Assembly (NCBI RefSeq): GCF_006440775.1
Contig: NZ_VFTZ01000001.1
Coordinates: forward strand, 248,001-312,000
Origin: Mesorhizobium sp. B2-7-2
GTDB lineage: Bacteria; Pseudomonadota; Alphaproteobacteria; Rhizobiales; Rhizobiaceae
Direction: 5' to 3'
Length of the DNA stretch: 64,000 nucleotides
Numbering within the stretch: the first letter of the stretch is position 1; every line of letters starts with the position of its first letter. The notes below the pieces were generated by a model. That model did not search any database. It saw nothing but the letters and a program-made list of their open reading frames with translations, and was not told where the DNA came from. The translations under genes were made by a program, and so were the position numbers. This document shows positions 18,901 through 27,736 of the stretch, piece after piece.

Positions 18901-20954
18901 TACAATCGCGAGCAGAGCCGGTAGGCCTCATAGATCGACGAGTAGACATCCCGGCTGGCAACGGCGTCGCCAATGCGGTGCAGGACGAACGATCCAGCGG
19001 CCTGCGCGCCATCAGCTTGCTCTGTGCTTGCTCCCATCATGAGGGCAAGATCGGTGACGCCGTTGTTGGCGGCGCGGCCGCGCAATTCCTGGAAGGTGTC
19101 TTCGATGGGCACCGTGCCGCGCTCAATGATGAGTTGCGCCGCGGTCATTTCCGTTTCTGCGCCGGTGAGTTCGTGCCGGAACATGGCGGCGATCCCGTCG
19201 CCTTGGCGCGCGACCTTGACCAGGCGCAGATCGCCGGCAACGCGGACGCCGAGCTCCGAGGCAAGTTTGCGAAAACTCACTCTGTCCGGATAAGGCGTCT
19301 CGATCGCCAGGGTGTCATCCGCCATGGCCAAGCTGACCACGCGCCCCAGACGTGCCAAGTGGAGGGCACAGGAGATGGCGGCCTGACGTCCGGTCTCGTC
19401 GTAGATCAGCACATCCTCTTTGGCTGGCACGACTCCGGTCAGAACGTCCCAGACGCTGTCGCAGTGTTCAGCGCCATCCAGCCATTGCATGTCAGGAATG
19501 CCTCCGGTGGCAACGATGACGGCGTCCGGCTTTTCGGCAAGGACGAGCTCGGCATCCGCATAGATGTTGAGACGGACTGCGACCCCAAGGCGAGCCAGCT
19601 CGTCGACACGCCAGTCAACGATGCCGATGAGGTCCTTGCGGTGATGGGCAGAGGCGGCAACGAGCACCTGCCCGCCAAGCCGCGCTCCGGCCTCGAGCAG
19701 GGTCACCTTGTGCCCGCGCTCGGCTGCAATCCTTGCCGCCTCCATCCCGCCAGGACCGCCGCCGACGACGACCACCCGCTTCAATGTTTCGGCCCGGTCA
19801 ATGACATGCCCGACGATCGTTTCGTGGCCGCTGGCCGGGTTATGGATACACTGCACCTTCTTGTACAGGCAGTAGGATGCGCCGACGCACGGGCGAATGC
19901 GCTCTTCCTCTCCCCGCATCACCTTGTTGACGATATTTGGGTCCGCGATGTGCGCCCGCGTCATGCCAACCAGATCGATCAGGTTCTCGCGGATCGCATG
20001 CCTGGCCGTGGCGACATCCCTGATGCCGGCTGCATGGATGACGGGCAGTCTGGTCTCCCGTTTGAACTGTCCGACCAAGGGCAGAAACGGCGCGCTCCTG
20101 GTGAACATGCCAGGCATGTTCTGTTCGGCCAACGCTAGATCGGTGTCCATGCGGCCGACGATGCAGTTGAAGAAATCGATATGGCCTTCCCGCTCGAACA
20201 GCTTGGCGAAGGCCAGACACTCCTCGAAATTTGATCCGTCGTCCGCCGCCTCGTCGATAACGAAACGGATGCCGACGGCGAAGTCGTTACCCACCGCATG
20301 ACGGATCGCCTCGTGGACCATCAGGCCGAAGCGCGCCCGGTTCTCCAGGGAGCCGCCAAAGGCATCGGTACGCCTGTTGGTTCGGCGGGACAGGAATTGG
20401 CCGATCAGATGGCCCCCGGTGACGGTTTCGACGCCATCCAGACCGCCCTCGAGGCAGCGCCTGGCGGCACTCGCGTAATCCTTGACGATCCTGTCGATGT
20501 CGGCGCCATCCATCTCTTTCGGAAAATTGCGGTTTCGCATCTCGCGAACGCGCGACGGCGCCACCGGCGGCAGCCAGTTTCCGGCATAGGCACTGGCGCG
20601 CCGGCCCAGATGCGAGACCTGGCACATCACGGCCGCGCCGTGGCGATGAATGCGGTGCGACAGCGACTGAAGATGGGGTACGATGCGATCGCTCGAAAGA
20701 TCCAGCTGACCGCCGCCCCAGCTCGAATCGGGCGAGGTCATCGCCGAGCCGCCCACCATCGTCATCGCAAGGCCGCCCCGCGCTTTCTCCTCATGGTAAC
20801 GCTGATAGCGTTCGAGCGGCAGGCCGCCTTCGTCGAGCATCGAGGCATGGCTGGTGCTGACGATGCGGTTGCGCAGCATCAGGCCCTTCAGCCGAAAGGG
20901 CTGAAGCAGGGGATCGCTGGATGCTGTGCCTGCTCGAGTTGCCGCTACGCTCAT
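18900..20954 (-). CDS. FMN/[4Fe-4S]/FAD oxidoreductase, trimethylamine dehydrogenase / N-methylproline demethylase (StcD)-like
   Basis: A protein of about 684 residues with an N-terminal old-yellow-enzyme TIM barrel (LLQPFRLKGLMLRNRIV, then GGHLIGQFLS and RTDAFGGSLENR). A cysteine cluster for an iron-sulfur centre follows (RPCVGASYC, VQCIHNP). The C-terminal half is NAD(P)/FAD-binding with VVVVGGGPGGMEAARIA and VIVATGGIPD. This is the layout of TMADH, dimethylamine dehydrogenase, dienoyl-CoA reductase and the rhizobial stachydrine demethylase StcD. The CVGxxYC form of the cluster reminds me of StcD. It probably demethylates an N-methylated amine or betaine. I chose ATG 20954; ATG 20993 would reach towards the divergent LysR gene. 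Confidence 0.8.
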   Translation of the reverse strand: MSVAATRAGTASSDPLLQPFRLKGLMLRNRIVSTSHASMLDEGGLPLERYQRYHEEKARGGLAMTMVGGSAMTSPDSSWGGGQLDLSSDRIVPHLQSLSHRIHRHGAAVMCQVSHLGRRASAYAGNWLPPVAPSRVREMRNRNFPKEMDGADIDRIVKDYASAARRCLEGGLDGVETVTGGHLIGQFLSRRTNRRTDAFGGSLENRARFGLMVHEAIRHAVGNDFAVGIRFVIDEAADDGSNFEECLAFAKLFEREGHIDFFNCIVGRMDTDLALAEQNMPGMFTRSAPFLPLVGQFKRETRLPVIHAAGIRDVATARHAIRENLIDLVGMTRAHIADPNIVNKVMRGEEERIRPCVGASYCLYKKVQCIHNPASGHETIVGHVIDRAETLKRVVVVGGGPGGMEAARIAAERGHKVTLLEAGARLGGQVLVAASAHHRKDLIGIVDWRVDELARLGVAVRLNIYADAELVLAEKPDAVIVATGGIPDMQWLDGAEHCDSVWDVLTGVVPAKEDVLIYDETGRQAAISCALHLARLGRVVSLAMADDTLAIETPYPDRVSFRKLASELGVRVAGDLRLVKVARQGDGIAAMFRHELTGAETEMTAAQLIIERGTVPIEDTFQELRGRAANNGVTDLALMMGASTEQADGAQAAGSFVLHRIGDAVASRDVYSSIYEAYRLCSRL

Positions 20955-21046
20955 GTCTGGTCCCGCCCATTCGCGAGGGTTATAGTTCGCCATTTGCAGC
21001 GCGGCGGTAAGCTTGAAAATACTTTGGGCAGCTATACGCTGCACGC

Positions 21047-21990
21047 ATGGCCGGTTTTGCAAAACTCGTTCCGTCCGCGCGCGGACTGCTTGTCTTCGAA
21101 GCTGCCGTCCGGACGGGCAGCTTCACGGCGGCCGCGCGCGAGTTCAACGTCACGCAGCCGTCGATCAGCCGCAGCATCGCCCAGCTGGAGGCCCATCTTG
21201 GCGTCGGTCTTTTCGCACGAGGTCCAGCGGGTTTGGCCCCGACCGCGGAGGCGCGCGCCCTCTATGCGGCCGTAAGCGAGGCATTTGAAGGAATCGAGGG
21301 CGTGATCGGCACGATCAGGAAGAACAGCGACGCGAGGCCGGTCGTCACCCTTTCTCTTTCGAGCTCTCTCGCAACCCATTGGTTCGTTCCGAGGTTGGGG
21401 GCGTTCGACACGAGGTTCCCCAACGTCGACCTGAGGTTCGAACTGATCGCGGGCGTCCTCTGCGAGGCCCGGCCGAGAACGTCGACCTTGCCACGCGATT
21501 CCTGGCCGACGACGATACGCATTATCACCACTGGCCATTCTGTCCGGAAATCATCGTGCCGGTGTGCAGCCCGTCCTATCTGTCGACCCACGGCCAGTTA
21601 GTGCATGCAGGAAACGGGGAAGGTCATGTCCTGCTTCATCTGACCGATGCTGAGCAGCAGTGGCAGGATGCCTGGGGCAGCGTGGCGGACCGCAAGACAA
21701 GCCGGGCAAAGTGGCTGGAGTTCTCGGACTATGCGGTCGTCCTTCAGGGGGCCATGAACGGCCAAGGCGTGGCGCTCGGCTGGCTCAGCAATGTTTCAAC
21801 GGCGTTGCTTCAGGGGACGCTCGTTCGGGCATCCGACAGGCAGATCAACACGGGCCGGACCCATCAGCTGGTTGCGCCACCCTCACGACCGCTGCGACCG
21901 ATCGTGTCCGACATCGCTGCCTGGATGATTGCCGAGATGCAGGCCGAACTGGAGAGGCTGCATCCTCTGTTGGGGCCGGACACACTGTAA
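21047..21990 (+). pseudogene. LysR-family transcriptional regulator, frameshifted
   Basis: The first frame encodes a normal LysR N-terminus: FEAAVRTGSFTAAAREFNVTQPS, the winged helix, up to VDLRFELIAG. Around 21458-21463 the reading continues in another frame as LRGPAENVDLATRFLADDD, through PEIIVPVCSPSYL and VLQGAMNGQGVALGW, ending at 21990. One missing base near 21460 explains the break. Everything else of the roughly 315-residue protein is present, so this is either a recent mutation or a sequence error. It is divergent from the demethylase gene and would be its natural regulator. Confidence 0.8.
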
Positions 21991-22031
21991 GGGACCTGCG
22001 ACAACTGCAGTCAGGGCGCGGCCATAGCCGA

Positions 22032-22508
22032 CTACATCGGGAACAGGCTGGGCAGCGGCATGTGTGCCTTGACGATCGGCGACTTCAGGACCACGAAGCT
22101 GAAATACTTGTCGATGCCGATATCCATGTCGGTCAGCCGTTCCATGATCGTCTGATACTCGCTGATACCGGCGGTCATGAATTTCATCAGGTAATCGTAG
22201 CCGCCCGAGACAAGGTGGCATTCTATGACCTGGTCGATCTTCTCCACCACGGCGAGAAAGCGGGCGAAGTCGACCTGGCGATGGTTCTTCAATGTGATCT
22301 CGGTGAACACCGTCAGCGTCTGGCCGAGCTTGCCGATATTGACCTGTGCGGAATAGCCCTCGATGTAGCCTTCCGACTGGAGCTTTTTCACCCGCATCAG
22401 GCATGGGCTCGGCGACAGATGCACCAGCTCGGCCAGTTCGACATTGGTGATGCGCCCGTTCTTCTGCAGTTCGTGCAGGATCTTGATGTCGATCCGATCC
22501 AGCTTCAT
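22032..22508 (-). CDS. Lrp/AsnC-family transcriptional regulator
   Basis: A 158-residue feast/famine regulator. Residues 1-60 form the helix-turn-helix domain (KLDRIDIKILHELQ, ITNVELAELVHLSPSPC), followed by the RAM ligand-binding domain with VIECHLVSGGYDYLMKF. ATG 22508 gives the family-standard N-terminus; an upstream frame to 22622 is not needed. It is divergent from the FAD oxidoreductase gene at 22732, 223 bases away, and so is a good candidate to control it in response to an amino acid. Its C-terminus resembles the remnant at 18769-18900. Confidence 0.88.
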   Translation of the reverse strand: MKLDRIDIKILHELQKNGRITNVELAELVHLSPSPCLMRVKKLQSEGYIEGYSAQVNIGKLGQTLTVFTEITLKNHRQVDFARFLAVVEKIDQVIECHLVSGGYDYLMKFMTAGISEYQTIMERLTDMDIGIDKYFSFVVLKSPIVKAHMPLPSLFPM

Positions 22509-22731
22509 GGCCGTCTCCACGGAACGCATGCCACAGCACAAAATGCCGTGCTGCCAATACCCAGCGACACTAGCACAGCCCAACGGCCTGTCCATCGGAT
22601 CGGACACCGCTTTGAAGCGCATCGGCTTCCGAATTCAACCGGACTGCGGAATAAAATTCTGCCTCGCTCTCAACTGCAGCAGCGCCTGCCTGCGCAGCGC
22701 GGTAGATTGAAGCCCCCAGGCGGAGAGGATC

Positions 22732-24057
22732 ATGCGCGCACCGCTGCAGCAAATTCAGACTTCGAGCGAACTGCCGCAATCCGCGGACGCGGTGGTCATC
22801 GGCGGCGGCATCGTCGGCGTCTTTGCGGCCTATTACCTGGCGCGGCGCGGCATGAAGGTCGTGCTCGTCGAAAAGGGACGCATCGGCGCCGAGCAGTCCT
22901 GCCGCAACTGGGGCTGGTGCCGCCAGCAGAACCGCGACGCCCGCGAGCTGCCAATGGCGACACGCAGCCTCGATCTGTGGGAGCGTTTCGTGGCGGACAG
23001 CGGGGAGGACACCGGCTTTCGCCGCTGCGGCCTGCTGTACCTCAGCAATGACGAGGCGGAACTGACCAGGTGGGCGCGCTGGCGCGACTTCGCCAGAACG
23101 GCCGGCGTAACGACGCTTATGCTCGACGGCGCCGAGGCCAGTGAGCGGGGCCGCGCAACAGGCCGACCATGGAAGGGCGGCGTCTTCTCGCCGAGCGACG
23201 GCACCGCTGATCCATCGCGAGCCGCGCCAGCGGTCGCCCGCGCCATCCTGAAGCTCGGAAGCACGGTGCACCAGAATTGCGCAGCGCGCGGCATCGAGAC
23301 CGAAGGCGGGCGATTGAGCGGGATCGTCACGGAAAGCGGGACGATCCGCACGAAGGTGGCGGTCCTGGCCGGCGGCGCCTGGGCCTCCTCCTTTTGCCGT
23401 CAGCTCGGCTTCCGCTTTCCGCAGGCATCGATCCGCTCCTCGATCCTGTCCGTCTCGCCCGGCGCGGAGGGCCTGCCGGACGCGCTGCACACAGCGCGCA
23501 TCTCGGTCACGCACCGCGGCGACGGCGGCTATACCCTCGCCATAAGCGGTCGGGGACGCGTCGATGTCACGCCGCAGCAGCTGCGCTTCTCGTCGCACTT
23601 CGTGCCGATGTTCCTGAAGCGGTGGCGCAGCCTTGCGCCGGGCGGCCTGCAGGGTTTGCGTTCTGGGCACGAAACGCTCAAGCTTTGGCGACTCGACCAA
23701 CCGACGCCGATGGAGCGCATGCGCATTCTCGATCCGGTCCCGGACCAGGCGACCATCCGCCTGACCCACGCCCGCGCGCTCGAGCTGTTGCCGGCGCTGC
23801 GCCAGACAAGGATCAGCGCGGCCTGGGCCGGCTATATCGACAGCACGCCGGACGGCGTGCCCGCGATCGGCGAGATCCATACCGTTCAGGGCTTCTTCCT
23901 GGCCGCAGGATTTTCGGGACACGGCTTCGGCATAGGATCCGGCGCCGGACACCTGGTGGCCGATCTCGTCACCGGCTCGGAGCCGATTGTCGACCCGAAA
24001 TCCTACGATCCGCGGCGCTTCGATGCTTCGTCCTGGGGTAAGGTCGCCGATTTCTAA
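22732..24057 (+). CDS. FAD-dependent D-amino-acid dehydrogenase-like oxidoreductase (DadA family)
   Basis: A 441-residue flavoprotein. The FAD motif is VVIGGGIVGVFAAYYLARRG at residues 22-41, followed by EKGRIGAEQSCRNWGWCRQQNRD, a block seen in DadA-like and opine-oxidase beta subunits. The C-terminal part has GYIDSTPDGVPAIGE and AAGFSGHGFGIGSGAG. GGAGAGG precedes the ATG. It is convergent with the operon ending at 24084, whose FAD/[2Fe-2S] subunits are of the kind that pair with such a beta subunit. It could act alone as an amino-acid dehydrogenase or be the catalytic partner of the 24084-25750 proteins. Confidence 0.87.
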   Translation: MRAPLQQIQTSSELPQSADAVVIGGGIVGVFAAYYLARRGMKVVLVEKGRIGAEQSCRNWGWCRQQNRDARELPMATRSLDLWERFVADSGEDTGFRRCGLLYLSNDEAELTRWARWRDFARTAGVTTLMLDGAEASERGRATGRPWKGGVFSPSDGTADPSRAAPAVARAILKLGSTVHQNCAARGIETEGGRLSGIVTESGTIRTKVAVLAGGAWASSFCRQLGFRFPQASIRSSILSVSPGAEGLPDALHTARISVTHRGDGGYTLAISGRGRVDVTPQQLRFSSHFVPMFLKRWRSLAPGGLQGLRSGHETLKLWRLDQPTPMERMRILDPVPDQATIRLTHARALELLPALRQTRISAAWAGYIDSTPDGVPAIGEIHTVQGFFLAAGFSGHGFGIGSGAGHLVADLVTGSEPIVDPKSYDPRRFDASSWGKVADF

Positions 24058-24083
24058 GGCTCGCCACGACTTTCGCGCTCGCA

Positions 24084-25451
24084 TCAGCCCTCCTGGAGAA
24101 AAGCGCCGACAGGCGCGGGCCGCACAGGCGCCTGTCCGCGAAACCGGCCGACATCCTTTGGCGCGCATCCGGCCTGCGCCGTGATGACTTCGACGGCGGC
24201 CGGCAGGCAATAGCGTCCCTGGCAGCGGCCCATGCCGACGCGCGACAGCGATTTCACTCGGTTGGCCTCGCCGCCGCCATGCTCCACGCTCGCGCGAATG
24301 CTTCCTGCTGTCACGTTCTCGCAGCGGCAGACGATCGCATCGTCGGGGAGTGCCCGGGCCATCGCCCCCGGCCACGGAAAGGCGATGGCCAGACCGCGCG
24401 CAAAGCGCTTGAGCCGCTTAAGCTTGAGCAGGTCGGCGCCGACGGAAGGCATCGGATGTCCCAGATCGGCAAGGCAGGCTGCCGCCGCGAGCCTGCCGGC
24501 GATTTCCGCGCCGTCCGCCCCAAGCAGGCGAGCCCCATCGCCTGCAAGGTACAGGCCGTTGCCGGCCCGCCCCATCTCGTCGATCTTCGGCAGCCATTGC
24601 TGCCACTGCTCGTCATAGGTGAAGGCGCATCCGGCGATGTCGGCTAGATGCGTCTCCGCCCGCAGATGCCAGCCCATGCCGATCATGTCGCATGAGGTGA
24701 CGCGCTCCTTTCCGCCGGCGTCGCGCCAGCGAAACGCCACCACGCCCGACCCGTCGGCCTCGATCCGTTCGAGCGTCACGCCCGCATGGTAGCGACCACC
24801 AAGCCGCGCCCGCATAACCAAACCGCGCAACGCGACGGCTGGCCGAGCGGCAAGATCCCACAGGCCTCGCAGTTGCTGGCGCCAGGGGGAGGTGTCGAGC
24901 ACCGCCACCACATCCGCGCCAGCCTTGACGAGTTGGGCACCAACCAGGGTCAGCAAAGGCCCGGATCCCATAAGGACGATCCGTCGCCCGAGCGCCACGC
25001 CCTGCGCCTTGAGCGCGATCTGCGCAGCACCCAGGCTGTAGACGCCGGCGTTCTGCCAGCCTGGAACGGGGGCGACGCGGTCGGACGCGCCGGTGGCAAG
25101 GATCAGGCGGTCACAGACGATCATCTGCACGCCGCCCTCCCCCAGCACATGCAGCCGCCCCTCATGCGTGGCGATGACCGAGGTGCCGGCGCAATGGGTG
25201 AGCCGCCGCTCTTCGGCCAGTCGGTCGAAGAGCGAATGCAGCGCGCGGGCCTTGGCCGCCTCCGATCCATAGAGCTCTTCCGGCGTACGGGTGAACCCGG
25301 TAGCCGGGCGGCGATAGATCTGGCCGCCTGCGCGCTGCCCCTCGTCAATCACAATCGGGTGGAAGCCAGCATCGACTAACGTCGCCGCAGCCCTGATACC
25401 GGCAGGGCCGGCACCCACGATCACGATTTTCGGCGCGGCAACTGCGCTCAC
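24084..25451 (-). CDS. FAD/NAD(P)-binding subunit with [2Fe-2S] BFD-like domain (opine oxidase OoxA / HcnB-like)
   Basis: A protein of about 455 residues. The first Rossmann motif IVIVGAGPAGIRAAATL opens the chain; a second one, RIVLMGSGPLLTLVGAQ, lies mid-way, and LYLAGDGARLLGADGAE closes the FAD fold. The C-terminus is a bacterioferredoxin-like [2Fe-2S] domain with CRCEN and GRCQGRYC. This is the alpha-subunit layout of opine oxidases, HcnB and hydroxyproline dehydrogenases. I infer a GTG start at 25451, because it overlaps the stop of the preceding [2Fe-2S] gene (GTGA). It passes electrons from an amino-acid-oxidising beta subunit. Confidence 0.85.
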   Translation of the reverse strand: MSAVAAPKIVIVGAGPAGIRAAATLVDAGFHPIVIDEGQRAGGQIYRRPATGFTRTPEELYGSEAAKARALHSLFDRLAEERRLTHCAGTSVIATHEGRLHVLGEGGVQMIVCDRLILATGASDRVAPVPGWQNAGVYSLGAAQIALKAQGVALGRRIVLMGSGPLLTLVGAQLVKAGADVVAVLDTSPWRQQLRGLWDLAARPAVALRGLVMRARLGGRYHAGVTLERIEADGSGVVAFRWRDAGGKERVTSCDMIGMGWHLRAETHLADIAGCAFTYDEQWQQWLPKIDEMGRAGNGLYLAGDGARLLGADGAEIAGRLAAAACLADLGHPMPSVGADLLKLKRLKRFARGLAIAFPWPGAMARALPDDAIVCRCENVTAGSIRASVEHGGGEANRVKSLSRVGMGRCQGRYCLPAAVEVITAQAGCAPKDVGRFRGQAPVRPAPVGAFLQEG

Positions 25452-25750
25452 GGCCAGTTCTCCGGTGGCTGAGTGCGCAGCCGCATGCCCTCGGAGATCA
25501 GGGTCGTGCACGCGCGCAGGCGCGGTCCCTCCTCCTGCCAAACCCAGCAATCCTGGCAGGCGCCCATCAGGCAAAAGCCGGCGCGCGGCTCCGATCCGAA
25601 CTCGGAGTTCCGCAAGGCGTGTCCTGACGCCAGCATGGCGGTCAGCACGGTGTCGCCCGCGAGCGCGCCGCGCTTCTCACCGTCGAGAAGGAAATGCACC
25701 TCTGCCCGGTCCCGCTCCGCCAGCCGGACGATGCGGCCGCCCGTGATCAT
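25448..25750 (-). CDS. Small [2Fe-2S]-binding subunit of an amino-acid dehydrogenase complex
   Basis: A 100-residue protein of the sarcosine oxidase alpha N-terminal / HcnA-like group, with the cysteine set GFCLMGACQDCWV and RACTT that would bind a [2Fe-2S] cluster. It overlaps hyuB upstream by four bases (ATGA) and the FAD subunit downstream by four bases (GTGA). It is thus locked into one operon with both. Proteins of this sort are the gamma subunit of heterotrimeric opine, proline or hydroxyproline dehydrogenases. Confidence 0.85.
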   Translation of the reverse strand: MITGGRIVRLAERDRAEVHFLLDGEKRGALAGDTVLTAMLASGHALRNSEFGSEPRAGFCLMGACQDCWVWQEEGPRLRACTTLISEGMRLRTQPPENWP

Positions 25751-27732
25751 TCCGCAGCCTCCCGCATTGCGCGAGGACGCGGCAGTTCGGGAAAACGCTC
25801 GCAGACCGCATCAAAGGCCGCCTGAACGCCCTTCGGCCCGGCGCATCCCTTCATGCGGCGGAAGATCTCGGTCTTGGCGAAGAATCGCCAGTGGATCGGC
25901 AAGGCTTCAAGCAGAGCATGGAGCCGGTCATAGGCGGCGGGCGTCCACTGCGCTTCGTAGCCGTCGCGCTCGGGGCCGAAATGGAAATGGCCGATGGCGG
26001 GCGCCCTTTGCGCGCGCAGCTGCTCCGTCGCTTGCTCGTCGACCGCGGTGCCGCGAAAGACGACGCCATAGTCACGCTCGGCCGCAGCCTGCGAGATGTA
26101 GCCGCGCCGAACGTCCAGCGCCACCCGCCAGGGCTCGCGCTGATGCGGATCGCCGCGCCCGCCGCCCCCCGCCGAGCGGATTTCCAGCACGTCACCTGGC
26201 TGCAGAACCGCCGTGTCGATGTTGCCCAGCCGCCGCTCGTGCTCTGTCCCTGGATTGACGACCATGTCCGAGAGACCGGCCGCCTTGCCGCCCAGCACGC
26301 CCCAGGGTCGGAAGAAGCTGCGGTCGCGATTGCGTGCCGTGATCCGGGAGTCGGGCGCGAAGACGCGGAAGGCCATCTCTGTCGCCAGCCCGCCCCGCCA
26401 CCGCCCGGCGCCGCCGCTGTCCTTGGCGAGGCCATATCTGACGAATTCGACCGGCGTCTCGGTCTCGGTGATCTCGATCGGCGTGTTCTTGAGATAAGCG
26501 GCATCCGCCCCCGATCCATTTGTCCCATCGCGATGCGGCATCGCCCCGCCGCCACCCACCACCGGGTTCACCGCCGCGATGACGGTGCGGCTCGTGCGCT
26601 CGTCCGTCGTCATGACGTTGACGATGCAGTTGTTGCCGGCCGGCGCAGCGGGCATCCGCTCCGGCACGGCCTGCGAGAAAGCGCCGAAGATCACCGAGCG
26701 CAGCCGGGCGCATGTGAGCGAACGCATGCCCACGGCGGCCGGGTGGACCGGATTGAGCACCGAACCGAGGGGCGTGATGCAGGTAAACGGCCGGGTGAGG
26801 CCCGTGTTGAGCAGGATCTTCGGGTTCAACGTGTAGAGCACATAGTAGACGCCGACCAGAAGCATCGTGTGGCGCGGGTCGCCGCCCGAGGGCACGTTGA
26901 GCGAGGAGCCGAGCTGCGGATCGGAGCCGGTGAAGTCGAGCACCGCCTCGTCGCCCCTGATCGTCAGCGTCAGCTTCAGCCGGCAAGGATTGGCCTCGAC
27001 CGAATCCTCGTCGGCATAGTCGGCGAATTCCCATGTGCCGTCGGGCATGGCGCGCAGCACGTCGCGCGCCTGCGCCTCCGCATGGTCGAGAAGCGCGGAA
27101 ACGCCTTCGACGAAGCCGGCCTTGCCGAACTTCCGCACCATCGCCTGGATCTTGCGCTCGCCGGTGTTGAGCGCGCCGACCAGTGCCTTGATGTCGCCGA
27201 TGTTGAGGTCGGGCTTGCGCACATTGGTGCTCATGATGCGCAGGATGGTCTCGTCGAAGACGCCCTCCCTCACCAGCTTCATCGGCGGGAAGCGGATGCC
27301 TTCCTGATGGATTTCGGTCAGCCCCCGGCTCAGCGAAGCCGGCACCGCCCCGCCCATGTCGGTGTTGTGGATGTGCCCGCCGGTCCAGGCGACGATCTCA
27401 CCGCCGACGAAGACGGGCTTCCACAGATGCGTGTCGGGCGCATGCGTGGCGACGTGGCCGGAATAGGGATCGTTGGTGAACGCAACATCGCCCGGCCGGT
27501 AATCGTCGACCATCGCGATAGCCCGATGATACGAAAGCCCCGGATACCAGGTGGCGCCGAGTTCCATCGGCACGGCGAAAGTCGCGCCCCCACTGTCCAT
27601 CAGCATCACCGTGAAATCCTGCGTCTCCTTGACGAAGGCGGAGTGCGCGGTGCGGTGCAGCGTGTGGGCCATATTCTCGGCCGCCGCGCGGGCATGGTTC
27701 GCCAAAACCTGAAGGTTTGTCCGGTCGAACAT
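25747..27732 (-). CDS. hyuB: Hydantoinase B/oxoprolinase family protein
   Basis: A 661-residue HyuB-family subunit, with the conserved blocks VKETQDFTVMLMDSGG near the N-terminus, FTNDPYSGHVATHAPD, SLNVPSGGDPRH and the late AGGGGRGDP. With HyuA it forms ATP-dependent enzymes that open cyclic amides: N-methylhydantoinase, 5-oxoprolinase, or the related acetone/acetophenone carboxylases. It begins four bases after hyuA ends and overlaps the [2Fe-2S] subunit gene. The sequence alone does not separate hydantoin, oxoproline and carboxylase substrates. Linkage to an amino-acid dehydrogenase favours the first two. Confidence 0.9.
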   Translation of the reverse strand: MFDRTNLQVLANHARAAAENMAHTLHRTAHSAFVKETQDFTVMLMDSGGATFAVPMELGATWYPGLSYHRAIAMVDDYRPGDVAFTNDPYSGHVATHAPDTHLWKPVFVGGEIVAWTGGHIHNTDMGGAVPASLSRGLTEIHQEGIRFPPMKLVREGVFDETILRIMSTNVRKPDLNIGDIKALVGALNTGERKIQAMVRKFGKAGFVEGVSALLDHAEAQARDVLRAMPDGTWEFADYADEDSVEANPCRLKLTLTIRGDEAVLDFTGSDPQLGSSLNVPSGGDPRHTMLLVGVYYVLYTLNPKILLNTGLTRPFTCITPLGSVLNPVHPAAVGMRSLTCARLRSVIFGAFSQAVPERMPAAPAGNNCIVNVMTTDERTSRTVIAAVNPVVGGGGAMPHRDGTNGSGADAAYLKNTPIEITETETPVEFVRYGLAKDSGGAGRWRGGLATEMAFRVFAPDSRITARNRDRSFFRPWGVLGGKAAGLSDMVVNPGTEHERRLGNIDTAVLQPGDVLEIRSAGGGGRGDPHQREPWRVALDVRRGYISQAAAERDYGVVFRGTAVDEQATEQLRAQRAPAIGHFHFGPERDGYEAQWTPAAYDRLHALLEALPIHWRFFAKTEIFRRMKGCAGPKGVQAAFDAVCERFPELPRPRAMREAAE

Positions 27733-27736
27733 GGCA

